The position numbers were made by a program, and so were the translations under genes. Shown here piece after piece: positions 16,848-25,648 of a DNA stretch of 64,000 bases (position 1 is its first letter; every line of letters starts with the position of its first letter). This DNA is from Chlorobiota bacterium (GTDB lineage: Bacteria; Bacteroidota; Bacteroidia; Bacteroidales; JAADGE01). The stretch spans positions 55,393-119,392 of the forward strand of contig JAADGE010000013.1 in the NCBI GenBank assembly GCA_013152535.1, read 5' to 3'. The notes below the pieces were generated by a model. That model did no database searches. It was not told where the DNA came from and saw nothing but the letters and a program-made list of their open reading frames with translations.

Positions 16848-18572
16848 ATGGAAGATTTAAAATACTTTGAAATATTAGCCAAAAAGAAAGAACTTTCGAA
16901 ACAAAATAGTTCCTCTCCTTTGAAGTTTATGATTTTGAGTAATATTACAGTAAACCAATTAACCGATATTGCTGAATACTATCTGCTTACTAAGGGAGTA
17001 AATGTAGTTTTCGATACCGGAAATTATGATAATATTGTTCAGGATATTCAGAATTTACAAAATATTGACGGAATAATTATTTTTTGGGAAGCGGCTAATA
17101 TTATTAACGGTTTACATTATAAAATAAATCTTTTTTCAGACAAAGAATATACACAAATTTTAGAAAAAGTAAAGTCAGAAATTGACTTAATTTTACCAAA
17201 ATTAGAGAATATTCCGACAGTTATTTTTAATGAATTTTCATCTTTACTGTTTAATTCTTTTTTCCGGAAAAAAAACAAATTTGATCAACTCTGTGATGAT
17301 TTGAATAATTATTTAATTGAAAAACTGCCGAAATCAGTTGTAAAAACAGATTTAAATAAAATAATAGCCCAAGTATCTGTTGAAAAATCGCATAATTCCA
17401 GAGACTACATCAGCTCTAAAGTGCTTTATTCCGTAGATTTTTTAAAGGCTTACACACAATTTATTACGCCTGTAATAATGTCTTCTGTCGGAAAAATTAA
17501 AAAGGCACTAATATTCGATTGTGATAATACGCTTTGGAAAGGTGTTGTCGGGGAAGACGGTTTTGAAGGAATAAACATGTCAGAAAATGACAAACAAGGT
17601 AAGCCGTTTAACGAAGTTCAAAATTTAGCAACAGAACTCAGCAAGCACGGGGTGATTATAGGATTATGCAGTAAAAATAATCCCGAAGATGTTGATAATG
17701 TGATTCAAAATCATAGTGATATGATTTTAAATGATAAATATATTACAATAAAAAAAGTTAACTGGAAAAATAAAGCTGAAAATTTACGCGAAATTGCAAC
17801 CGATTTGAATCTCGGAATTGACAGTTTGGTTTTTGTTGATGACAGTGATTTTGAAATCAATCTGATAAAAGAACAAGTACCGGAAATTACAACCGTTCAG
17901 GTTCCTAAAAAACTTCATATTTATCCTGCTGAAATTCGCAAAAAATTTTCTTTGTTTTTTAAAAATGTTATCACCGAAGAAGATAAAAGAAAAACGGAAA
18001 TGTATGCTAATCAGGTGAAAAGAAAAACAGCGCTGGCAAAAGCCGGTAATTTTGAAGATTATCTGAAAAGTTTGGAAATGTTTGTTACTGTTTTTATCAA
18101 TGATAAAACAAAAGTAGCCCGAATAGCACAGATGACTCAAAAAACCAATCAATTTAATTTAACTACAAAACGCTATACCGAATCCCAAATTTTAAATTTT
18201 GTCGAAAACCCGATTTACAATATTTTTGCCGTTTCTGTGGCTGATAAATTCGGAGACAACGGAATTACAGGATTGGCAATTATCAAAAACAATAATGATT
18301 TTGCGGAAATTGATACTTTTTTAATGAGTTGCAGAATTATCGGCAGGAATATAGAATTTAAATTTTTGGAATTTATCATTGATAAAACAGAGTGTGAAAT
18401 AATAAAATCAACATATATTAAGACAAAAAAGAACGCACAAACTGAAAACTTTTTTGAAAAATCAGGATTTATTTTAGATAATAAAAACGATGATACAAAA
18501 TTTTACATTTTACAAAAGCAAAACATACAAAAACAAAGCTTAGATTATATTGAAATAAGTTATGGAAAATAG
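16848..18572 (+). CDS. FkbH-like HAD-IIIC protein
   Basis: A 574-residue protein with an N-terminal SGNH-like region (about 20-200), a HAD phosphatase domain with LIFDCDNTLWKG (catalytic D224 and D226) and VFVDDSDFE, and a C-terminal GNAT-like region with MTQKTNQFNLTTKRYT. Family members such as FkbH take the glyceryl group of 1,3-bisphosphoglycerate, dephosphorylate it and load it on an ACP. The gene overlaps the ACP gene at 18562 by 11 nt, the expected partner. I therefore expect glyceryl-ACP formation for glycan decoration; the final group could be altered by the upstream MaoC-SDR protein. Confidence 0.88.
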   Translation: MEDLKYFEILAKKKELSKQNSSSPLKFMILSNITVNQLTDIAEYYLLTKGVNVVFDTGNYDNIVQDIQNLQNIDGIIIFWEAANIINGLHYKINLFSDKEYTQILEKVKSEIDLILPKLENIPTVIFNEFSSLLFNSFFRKKNKFDQLCDDLNNYLIEKLPKSVVKTDLNKIIAQVSVEKSHNSRDYISSKVLYSVDFLKAYTQFITPVIMSSVGKIKKALIFDCDNTLWKGVVGEDGFEGINMSENDKQGKPFNEVQNLATELSKHGVIIGLCSKNNPEDVDNVIQNHSDMILNDKYITIKKVNWKNKAENLREIATDLNLGIDSLVFVDDSDFEINLIKEQVPEITTVQVPKKLHIYPAEIRKKFSLFFKNVITEEDKRKTEMYANQVKRKTALAKAGNFEDYLKSLEMFVTVFINDKTKVARIAQMTQKTNQFNLTTKRYTESQILNFVENPIYNIFAVSVADKFGDNGITGLAIIKNNNDFAEIDTFLMSCRIIGRNIEFKFLEFIIDKTECEIIKSTYIKTKKNAQTENFFEKSGFILDNKNDDTKFYILQKQNIQKQSLDYIEISYGK

Positions 18573-18789
18573 AATAAAAGAAATAATGGCAGCAGTTTTT
18601 GAAACTGAAATCAGTAATATAACCGATGATGCATCACCCGATACGATAGAAAATTGGGATTCTTTGAGGCTTATAAATCTTGTTGCAGCTCTCGAAGACG
18701 AATTTAATATTGAATTTGAGGAAGAAGAAATTGTAGAAATGTTAAACTTTAAACTTGTAGCATTGCTTGTAGCCGAAAAAATAAAATGA
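18562..18789 (+). CDS. Acyl carrier protein
   Basis: A 75-residue acidic protein with the carrier-protein signature NWDSLRLINLV; S34 is the expected phosphopantetheine attachment site. It differs from the housekeeping AcpP pattern (DSLD-x-VEL), consistent with a dedicated pathway. It overlaps the FkbH-like gene by 11 nt and the following acyltransferase-like gene by 4 nt, so the three are probably translated together. Confidence 0.9.
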   Translation: MENRIKEIMAAVFETEISNITDDASPDTIENWDSLRLINLVAALEDEFNIEFEEEEIVEMLNFKLVALLVAEKIK

Positions 18790-19655
18790 TTGTCAGAGAA
18801 GCAAAATACGATGATTTCGAAAAAGTTTATCCTCTGTTGTATAAGCTGAATAATAAAACTTTGTCGAAAAATGATTGGAAGAGGATTTTTGAAAATAATT
18901 TTGAAACAGACATGGGATTTTGTGGCTATGTTATAGAAGATGAAGATGAAATACACGGTTTTTTGGGTGCAGTATTTAGCAATAGGATAATTGCAGGCAA
19001 AGAATATAAATTTTGTAATTTAACAAGTTGGATAGTCGAAAAGAAATATCGTGCTAAAAGTTTGATTCTTTTAATGAAAATACACAAATTGAAAGGTTAT
19101 GTTTTTACAAATTTTACACCCTCAAAAACAGTGTATCCGATTCTTAAAAAATTAGGCTATAAAGACGTTGAAAATAGAAAATTTCTAATAAAACCAATAC
19201 CTGTCTTCTCTTCAAAAATCCGAATTCTAACTTCCGGTTTTGAAAACTTGTTAGACGATAACGAACTAAAAATATATGAACAGCACAAAAAATTTAATCT
19301 TGGATTTTTTATTGCAAAATCAAAATCAGATTACTGTTTTATTGTTTACCGAAAGAAAAAATATTTTCCTGCAAAATTGAAAAAGATAACAGCAGGCAAG
19401 ATTAATATGCAACTTGCAGAAATTGAATATGTAAGTAATCCTAATTTTTTTTCAAATAACACAAAAGAAATTATGTTTAAAGCATCAATAAAAAAGACTA
19501 TTGCAAGTTTTACGGTATATGAGAAATATTTGCCGGAGAGCATCGTAAAATCATCTAAAATATATAAAACACATAGAAAATATGTTTACAAGGGTGATTT
19601 GCCTGAGAATAAAATTGACATCCTTTTTTCTGAAATAGTAATTCTTGATTTATAA
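18786..19655 (+). CDS. GNAT-like acyltransferase
   Basis: A 289-residue protein; residues about 1-145 look like a GNAT fold (MIVREAKYDDFEKVYPLLYK at the start, ENRKFLIKP at its end), with a second lysine-rich half that I do not recognise. It is translationally coupled to the ACP gene, so it may transfer the ACP-bound acyl group to an amino sugar. The classic acetyl-CoA R-x-x-G-x-G/A loop is poor here (YRAKSLIL), which fits either an unusual donor or a degenerate fold. The call is moderate. Confidence 0.6.
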   Translation: MIVREAKYDDFEKVYPLLYKLNNKTLSKNDWKRIFENNFETDMGFCGYVIEDEDEIHGFLGAVFSNRIIAGKEYKFCNLTSWIVEKKYRAKSLILLMKIHKLKGYVFTNFTPSKTVYPILKKLGYKDVENRKFLIKPIPVFSSKIRILTSGFENLLDDNELKIYEQHKKFNLGFFIAKSKSDYCFIVYRKKKYFPAKLKKITAGKINMQLAEIEYVSNPNFFSNNTKEIMFKASIKKTIASFTVYEKYLPESIVKSSKIYKTHRKYVYKGDLPENKIDILFSEIVILDL

Positions 19656-20576
19656 ATGATAACGCAACTGAAAAATACGGTACGATCGATGATTATGCCC
19701 CGAAAGAGGTTAATAATACTCACTTATCATCAGGTAAGCAAGGTTTTTAACCCGCAATTTAATCATAAAAATGTATGGCTTTCGGCAGATATTTTTGAAG
19801 AACAGTTAAAACAATTTAAAACAAAATACAAGGTTTTGAGTTTGCCCGAGGCTATCAAAAGACTAAAACAAAACAAAATAACAGAAACTACATTTGTATT
19901 AACTTTTGATGACGGAGATATTTCTGTTGAACATACGATTGCTCCCTTGCTTGAAAAATATAAAATTCCGGCAACTTTTTTTATTAATTCCGCATATCTC
20001 GATACAAATAAATCATACTGGTTTGTGTTGGATTATTATATACAAAATGATGAAAATCTCAAACAAAAAATAACCCCGGAATATAAAACTGCAATAAAAA
20101 ATATAAGAAGAACAGATAGCTCAAAAGATTATCAGCAATATAGAGAAATCATAGAAAATTTTCAATCCGAAATTCCTAATGATATCAAGTTTCACGTTTC
20201 CTTTGATTTTTTGAAAAATTTGAATAAAGATTTATTTACAATAGGATTGCACGGACACGAACATCAACGTTTTCCGATGATGTCAGATACGTGGAAAACG
20301 GAAAACTTAGAAAAAAACATTAATGCACTGAAAAATTTACCTGTATTTTATCCGGCTTTTGCAATACCTTTCGGAAGTCCGATTGACTGGGATAAGAAGT
20401 CATTAGAAATTGCCAAAAATTATAATTTACACTTTTTACTTGCAGGAAAAGGATATAATTTAAAATATACAGACGTATTGTTACGGGACAGTGTTACGCA
20501 AAAAAGTATTTCTGATTTTTTGACAGGACAATCGCCTTCTTATAAAAAATACTTATCTCAAAACGGAATAGTGTAA
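19656..20576 (+). CDS. Polysaccharide deacetylase (CE4/NodB)
   Basis: A 306-residue CE4-type deacetylase. It has LTYHQV near 22-27, the metal/catalytic pair LTFDDGD (D85-D86), and GLHGHEHQRFP with the zinc-binding His pair. There is no signal peptide or lipobox, so the enzyme is probably cytoplasmic and acts on a lipid-linked intermediate, or is membrane-associated through its basic N-terminus. It overlaps the next glycosyltransferase by 1 nt. Confidence 0.85.
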   Translation: MITQLKNTVRSMIMPRKRLIILTYHQVSKVFNPQFNHKNVWLSADIFEEQLKQFKTKYKVLSLPEAIKRLKQNKITETTFVLTFDDGDISVEHTIAPLLEKYKIPATFFINSAYLDTNKSYWFVLDYYIQNDENLKQKITPEYKTAIKNIRRTDSSKDYQQYREIIENFQSEIPNDIKFHVSFDFLKNLNKDLFTIGLHGHEHQRFPMMSDTWKTENLEKNINALKNLPVFYPAFAIPFGSPIDWDKKSLEIAKNYNLHFLLAGKGYNLKYTDVLLRDSVTQKSISDFLTGQSPSYKKYLSQNGIV

Positions 20577-21787
20577 TGAGAAAATTGTTTTATTTTACTA
20601 CATATTATCCTAACAGAGACGTTCAGTGGAAAACTGATGAACTAAAAATATTAAAAACTCATTTTGATATTGAAGTTGTACCGTTTGAAAATAAAAAATT
20701 TGAATATAAAGCAGAGAAAATACAGAATGTAAAATATAGAAATCCCTTGTTTGATGTTTTCCCGAAAATTAACATCAGAAAAAAGTTAATTAAGGTAATT
20801 TTCAGCAGATACAGATTTTATTTTATTGCCGAAGCATTTCAAAAAAAAGTTTTTTTTTCAAAAAAAAAATTAATCCTTTGGACAGAGGCAGCATACAAAA
20901 TCTTAGAGCTGAGTGAAAATAAAGAACTCTCGGAAATTTTTAAAAATGCTGACGAAAAAATAATTTTTTATTTTTATTGGGGCAAAGAAACCGGTGAAAT
21001 TATTGGTTTTTTAAAAACAAAAGCTAAGATTATCGTTCGTTATCACGGATACGATTTGTACGAAGAAAGAAACAATAATTATATCCCATTTCGCAAAAAA
21101 CAACTTAAAAATTTGAATTTTGCAATTTTTATATCCAAACAAGGAGAAGAATATTTAAAAAAAAGATATTCAAAAATTAAATTTAAAACAAAATTATCAA
21201 GATTAGGAACTCAATCTTTGGGACTTGCAAAGCAAAGTGATGACGGAGTTTTCAGGATAGTAAGTTGTTCTTCGGTTATACCATTGAAAAGGGTAGAACT
21301 CATTGCCGAAGCTGTGATGAAATTAGAGATGGAAGTTGAATGGACGCACATCGGAGAAGGAGTTGGTTTTGAAAATTTAAAAAAACAGACAATAGTATTT
21401 CCTGATAATATCAAAATAAATTTAGTCGGACAAGTTTCGGCAAAAGAAGTTCCTTATTTTTATGTTAATAAAAAGGTTGATTTGTTTATTAATACAAGTA
21501 CAACTGAAGGACTGCCTGTTTCTATAATGGAAGCTCTTGCGGCGGGAATACCCGTTTTGGCAACTGATGTTGGCGGCACAAGCGAACTCGTAGATAAATA
21601 TGTCGGAAAATTACTTCCTGCTGATTTAACGTCGGATTTATTGGCAGAAGAAATAAGAATGTTTCACAATATGACAACAGAACAAAAAGAATTATTGAGA
21701 AAAAATGCTTTTAAAACTTTTGAAAAAAAAGTTGATTTTGAAAAAAATACACAAAATTTTATGAGTCATTTACAAAAAATATTATGA
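20576..21787 (+). CDS. Family 4 glycosyltransferase
   Basis: A 403-residue GT-B enzyme. The C-terminal half has TEGLPVSIMEALAAGIPVLA, carrying the E-x7-E donor-binding motif, followed by TDVGGTSELV. The N-terminal half is lysine/phenylalanine-rich and divergent, as usual for the acceptor domain. It overlaps the UDP-GlcNAc 2-epimerase start by 4 nt. Sugar specificity cannot be told. Confidence 0.88.
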   Translation: MRKLFYFTTYYPNRDVQWKTDELKILKTHFDIEVVPFENKKFEYKAEKIQNVKYRNPLFDVFPKINIRKKLIKVIFSRYRFYFIAEAFQKKVFFSKKKLILWTEAAYKILELSENKELSEIFKNADEKIIFYFYWGKETGEIIGFLKTKAKIIVRYHGYDLYEERNNNYIPFRKKQLKNLNFAIFISKQGEEYLKKRYSKIKFKTKLSRLGTQSLGLAKQSDDGVFRIVSCSSVIPLKRVELIAEAVMKLEMEVEWTHIGEGVGFENLKKQTIVFPDNIKINLVGQVSAKEVPYFYVNKKVDLFINTSTTEGLPVSIMEALAAGIPVLATDVGGTSELVDKYVGKLLPADLTSDLLAEEIRMFHNMTTEQKELLRKNAFKTFEKKVDFEKNTQNFMSHLQKIL

Positions 21788-22845
21788 TAATCACAATAAT
21801 AGGAGCAAGACCCCAATTTGTAAAAGCTGCTGTTGTATCAAATGCTTTGAAACATGTTGCTGCGGAAGAAATAATTATCCATACAGGACAACATTATGAC
21901 GATAAAATGAGCAATGTGTTTTGGAATGAATTAAATATTCCTCCTCCTGAAATTAATTTAAATATCGGCTCCGGTACTCACGGCTACCAAACGGCTAAAA
22001 TGATTGAGGAAATTGAGAAATTTATACTTAATTCAAAAGATCCCATAAACGCTGTTTTGCTTTATGGCGATACAAATTCTACTCTTGCCGGTGCTGTTGC
22101 CGCATCAAAACTGTACATTCCTGTTATTCATATTGAGGCAGGACTTCGCAGTTTTAATAAAAATATGCCCGAAGAGATTAATCGAATTATCACAGACAGA
22201 GTTTCTGATTTATTGTTTTGCTCATCAGAAAAATCTGTTTTACAGTTACAAAAAGAAGGTATTATCAATAATGTCTATAATGTTGGAGATGTTATGTATG
22301 ATGCTTTTCTAAATTTCGGGGAAATTGCCGAACAAAAACTAAATTTGAAGAACATCATCCCTTTTGAAGCACAACGCTATAATCTTTTAACCTTGCACAG
22401 ACCGTCAAACACAGACAACAGCAGAATATTTCAAGAAATAATTAATACATTTCAACAAATAGACAAACCGACTGTTTTTCCCGCTCATCCGAGAGTAAAA
22501 AAAATAATTTCGACAATAAAAATTCCCCAAAATGTAAAAATATTACCTCCTTTGTCATATTTCGAAATGCTTATTGTTCTAAAAAATTCTTATAAAGTTT
22601 TTACAGACTCCGGAGGATTGCAAAAGGAAGCATACTGGGCAAATAAAGATTGTATCACGATACGAAATGAAACAGAATGGACAGAAACTTTAGACTGTAA
22701 TTTTAATATCTTAACCGGAAATAATCCGAAAAAGATTCTTGATGCATACAATTTCAAACAAACACATAAAAGACCGCCCCTTTACGGTACCGGAAATGCA
22801 TCAATAAAAACAGCAAATATCATTAAACAAAAATATTTGAATTAA
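21784..22845 (+). CDS. wecB: UDP-N-acetylglucosamine 2-epimerase
   Basis: A 353-residue non-hydrolysing epimerase that interconverts UDP-GlcNAc and UDP-ManNAc. It starts with IIGARPQFVKAA and has YGDTNSTLAGA, HIEAGLRSFNKNMPEEINR and TLHRPSNTD, covering the acidic and histidine active-site positions, plus DSGGLQKEA in the C-terminal half. The UDP-ManNAc dehydrogenase that often follows is absent, so ManNAc itself or a derivative may enter the glycan. Confidence 0.9.
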   Translation: MIITIIGARPQFVKAAVVSNALKHVAAEEIIIHTGQHYDDKMSNVFWNELNIPPPEINLNIGSGTHGYQTAKMIEEIEKFILNSKDPINAVLLYGDTNSTLAGAVAASKLYIPVIHIEAGLRSFNKNMPEEINRIITDRVSDLLFCSSEKSVLQLQKEGIINNVYNVGDVMYDAFLNFGEIAEQKLNLKNIIPFEAQRYNLLTLHRPSNTDNSRIFQEIINTFQQIDKPTVFPAHPRVKKIISTIKIPQNVKILPPLSYFEMLIVLKNSYKVFTDSGGLQKEAYWANKDCITIRNETEWTETLDCNFNILTGNNPKKILDAYNFKQTHKRPPLYGTGNASIKTANIIKQKYLN

Positions 22846-24188
22846 TGACAGAAATATTCTTTATAGCCTATCAGTTTCCTCCTCTTAATGTAGGAGGGTC
22901 TTTCAGACCGCTAAAGTTTGTAAAATATTTTAATGATTTTGAAATTAAACCTGTTATTTTTACTTTAAATCCGGATGACTATCATAAAATATACAAACAG
23001 AAAAAGCCCGACTTTAATTTATTAAAAGAAATCGAAAGCGTTGATAAAGAAATAATTCATGTTAAAACAGAAGATTTGTCTGCAAAACGCAAAAATATAT
23101 TTCGTAAATTCTTTCAAATATATTTTAGTTTAACAAAAGGTTCTGAACATAAAAACTGGGAAAAACATTTCTTTGAAGCAGCAGAAAAAGCTCTCAAAAA
23201 ATATTCACCTAAAGTAATACTTGTAACTGCCCCGCCGTTTGGTATTGTTGAACTTGCAGTAAAACTTTCAAAACAAACAGGCATTCCTCTAATTATAGAT
23301 ATGAGAGATTCGCTTTCAATGTGGGTTTCTCAACCTTACGGCAGCTTTTTCCATTATAAGCTAACATTAAAAAAAGAAAAGCATTGGTTTAAATATGCAA
23401 AAAAAGTTATTGCTGTAACAAATCAAATGGTGAACGACTGGAAGTCTGTTCATAAAAATATACCCGACAGCAGATATAAAGTAATTCCCAACGGGTTTGA
23501 TGTAAATTTGAGTTTTAACAAACTACAAATAATTCCTAATCCAAATAAATTAATTATCGGCTATGTCGGAAGTTTTTATTACAATCCGGAAAGTAGAAAT
23601 ATGATGTATACACCTTGGTATAAAAAGAGGCTACATCGCAAATTACAATATGTTCCGCGAAAGGAAGATTGGCTATACAGAAGCCCTTATTTTTTTTTCA
23701 AAACATTAAGTTGTTTGTTCAAAAAAAACCCTGACTATAAAAACAAAATTTATATTAAATTTGTGGGTGCTAAACCCGCTTGGTTTGACAAAATGGTCGA
23801 AGAGTTTAGTTTAACAGAAAATATATTTCACCTTGGCTTTATTTCTCAAGATAAATCTGTTGAATTTCAAAAACAATGTGACATGCTGTTAATTACATCT
23901 GCAAAAGTTGAAGAAGGTAAAGATTATTGTATTGCAGGAAAAACTTTTGATTATATTGCGTCAAAAAAACCTATTTTGGGTTTTGTTACAGAAGGGGAAC
24001 AAAAAGACTTTATTGAAAAATCCGGAACAGGGATTATTTGTAATCCCGATAACATAGAAAGTTCTGCGGAAAAACTTAAAAATGTTTTTGAAAACGGGAT
24101 AACTCTTAAACCTAATAAAAATTTTATAGAACAATATCACAGGAAAAATTTAACAAAAAAAATTTCGGAAATTATATTTTCAATCTGA
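22845..24188 (+). CDS. Glycosyltransferase, GT-B fold
   Basis: A 447-residue GT-B glycosyltransferase: N-terminal IAYQFPPLNVGGSFRPLKF (glycine-rich acceptor loop), a central IPNGFDVN, and a C-terminal AGKTFDYIASKKPILGF donor-binding region. It is similar in layout to the gene at 26857 (PHFPPSALPPSQRVRLMVKH), and the two may be distant paralogs. Overlaps of 1 nt at both ends place it inside the operon. Confidence 0.85.
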   Translation: MTEIFFIAYQFPPLNVGGSFRPLKFVKYFNDFEIKPVIFTLNPDDYHKIYKQKKPDFNLLKEIESVDKEIIHVKTEDLSAKRKNIFRKFFQIYFSLTKGSEHKNWEKHFFEAAEKALKKYSPKVILVTAPPFGIVELAVKLSKQTGIPLIIDMRDSLSMWVSQPYGSFFHYKLTLKKEKHWFKYAKKVIAVTNQMVNDWKSVHKNIPDSRYKVIPNGFDVNLSFNKLQIIPNPNKLIIGYVGSFYYNPESRNMMYTPWYKKRLHRKLQYVPRKEDWLYRSPYFFFKTLSCLFKKNPDYKNKIYIKFVGAKPAWFDKMVEEFSLTENIFHLGFISQDKSVEFQKQCDMLLITSAKVEEGKDYCIAGKTFDYIASKKPILGFVTEGEQKDFIEKSGTGIICNPDNIESSAEKLKNVFENGITLKPNKNFIEQYHRKNLTKKISEIIFSI

Positions 24189-25405
24189 TGCCTAAAAAAT
24201 TACTCTTCATATCAGCCACAAATTTAACAGTAAATCCTCGTATTTTAAAAGAGTTAAAATATGCAGTCTCACAAAATTATAATGTTGATTTTATAGGCTT
24301 TAATTCAGGAAATTGGAGCGATAAAATTGACGAAAAAATTATCAAAAATATTGAAGCAAATTTTAATTATATTTCAACAACTCGCAAACCGTTTTTTAAA
24401 TGGTTTATTGGTTCTGTTACAGAACGATTATATAAAAAATTATATCTGCTCCGTAAAAAAAATTTGAAAATAAATGCTTATGCACACAGCAAAAGAACTC
24501 TTTTATTAAATAATTATTTGCAAAAGAATTATAAAAAATATGATTTAATAATTGCCCACACCTTGCCGACTTTGTATCCTGCATATAAATTTGCAAATCG
24601 CACAAATACAAAATTTACTTTTGATATAGAGGATTATCATCCGGGAGAAATTGTACCGACTGATACCGAAAATGAACCAGCAAGACGTATTTTTCTTATG
24701 AAAAATATCTTGCCCGAAGCAAGTTTTATTACATACGCATCGCCGCTTATCGGAAAATACAGTTTAAAATTATTAAATAATTACCCTGAAAATAAACACA
24801 ATTTGATAAATAATTGCTTTTCACAAACAGAGTTTAAGTTTGCCGAGAATAATTCCGACAAAATTAAATTTGTGTGGTTTTCGCAAAATATCAGTCCCGG
24901 GAGAGGTTTAGAACTTGTTATTCCGGCTTTGGAAAAATTTAAAAATAAAATTGAACTTCATTTAATCGGAAACCTTTATGCAGATTTTAACGATAATTTT
25001 TTATCAAAATATTCCGATTTTATAAAATTTCACAAACCCCTGTCGCAAAAAGAACTTAATTTAAAACTTGCAGAATTTGATATTGGTTTAGCAGTTGAAA
25101 TTAGTGCTGTTGATTTAAATAAAAAAATTGCTCTGTCCAATAAAATTTTTGCTTACACACAATCTGGCTTATACGTATTGGCAACAGATACTCCTGCACA
25201 AATTAATTTTATTCAAGAACATAAAAATATCGGTTTAATTTCCGAACAAAACATTGAAAGTTTTGCAAATTCTATTGAAAAAATAATAAATAATATTTCT
25301 CAAATAAGAAAAAATAAGAAATCACGTTTCAATTATGCTCAAAAACTTTCTTGGGAAAAAGAGAGTGAGAAAATATTAGAAATTTGGAATGAAATATTAA
25401 AATAG
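24188..25405 (+). CDS. Glycosyltransferase, GT-B fold
   Basis: A 405-residue GT-B type protein: FISATNLTVNPRILKEL at the start, FDIEDYHPGE in the N-terminal domain and ALSNKIFAYTQSGLYVLATD in the donor-binding domain. It is the last gene of the tightly overlapping run from 9105. Its TAG stop lies inside a 16-bp repeat that recurs at 34186-34201, before another DUF4143 ATPase gene. Confidence 0.8.
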   Translation: MPKKLLFISATNLTVNPRILKELKYAVSQNYNVDFIGFNSGNWSDKIDEKIIKNIEANFNYISTTRKPFFKWFIGSVTERLYKKLYLLRKKNLKINAYAHSKRTLLLNNYLQKNYKKYDLIIAHTLPTLYPAYKFANRTNTKFTFDIEDYHPGEIVPTDTENEPARRIFLMKNILPEASFITYASPLIGKYSLKLLNNYPENKHNLINNCFSQTEFKFAENNSDKIKFVWFSQNISPGRGLELVIPALEKFKNKIELHLIGNLYADFNDNFLSKYSDFIKFHKPLSQKELNLKLAEFDIGLAVEISAVDLNKKIALSNKIFAYTQSGLYVLATDTPAQINFIQEHKNIGLISEQNIESFANSIEKIINNISQIRKNKKSRFNYAQKLSWEKESEKILEIWNEILK

Positions 25406-25419
25406 TCGCCACTATTTTT
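25404..25419 (+). repeat. 16-bp repeat AGTCGCCACTATTTTT, copy 1
   Basis: AGTCGCCACTATTTTT begins in the stop codon of the preceding glycosyltransferase and lies upstream of the DUF4143 gene at 25649. An identical copy at 34186-34201 precedes the DUF4143 gene at 34244. It may mark the left border of inserted ATPase cassettes. Confidence 0.6.
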
Positions 25420-25463
25420 GGTTTTCATCTTTATTTAAACTTAATTAATATATAAATTGGGTC

Positions 25464-25502
25464 TTGGGCTTACATTTTAAAAATATAAACCTGTTAGCCC
25501 AA
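25464..25502 (+). terminator. Hairpin, possible terminator of the first glycan operon
   Basis: TTGGGCTTACA (25464-25474) pairs with TGTTAGCCCAA (25492-25502) with one mismatch and a 17-nt loop; the right arm is followed by ATAAATTTTAT rather than a clean T run. It lies 59 bp after the last stop of the 9105-25405 run, so termination is plausible but weakly supported. Confidence 0.4.
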
Positions 25503-25543
25503 ATAAATTTTATCGGATAAAAACAAATATAGCCCCGCCAACC

Positions 25544-25600
25544 TTTGAGTATACTCAAAAAACGCTTAGCAAAAGCCGACTTATTTCACTATACTCAAAA
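25544..25600 (+). promoter_or_regulatory. Palindromic operator-like site plus half-site
   Basis: A perfect 16-bp palindrome, TTTGAGTATACTCAAA, lies at 25544-25559. Its right half, TATACTCAAAA, recurs at 25590-25600, 40 bp downstream and 8 bp before the -7 box. Two similarly faced sites close to a promoter suggest an operator for the following ATPase gene; the regulator is unknown. Confidence 0.5.
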
Positions 25601-25607
25601 CTTTTTG

Positions 25608-25615
25608 TATGTTTG
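25608..25615 (+). promoter_or_regulatory. -7 box TATGTTTG for the DUF4143 gene at 25649
   Basis: TATGTTTG fits the Bacteroidota -7 consensus, 34 bp before the ATG, directly downstream of the TATACTCAAAA half-site. Confidence 0.55.
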
Positions 25616-25648
25616 CAGTTGTCAAAAGAATAAAATAACAATTTTAAT

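Noticed and set aside
17784..18152. 122-codon minus-strand frame
   Set aside because: Antisense to the FkbH-like gene; Phe/Ile-rich as expected from reverse reading of AT-rich coding DNA.
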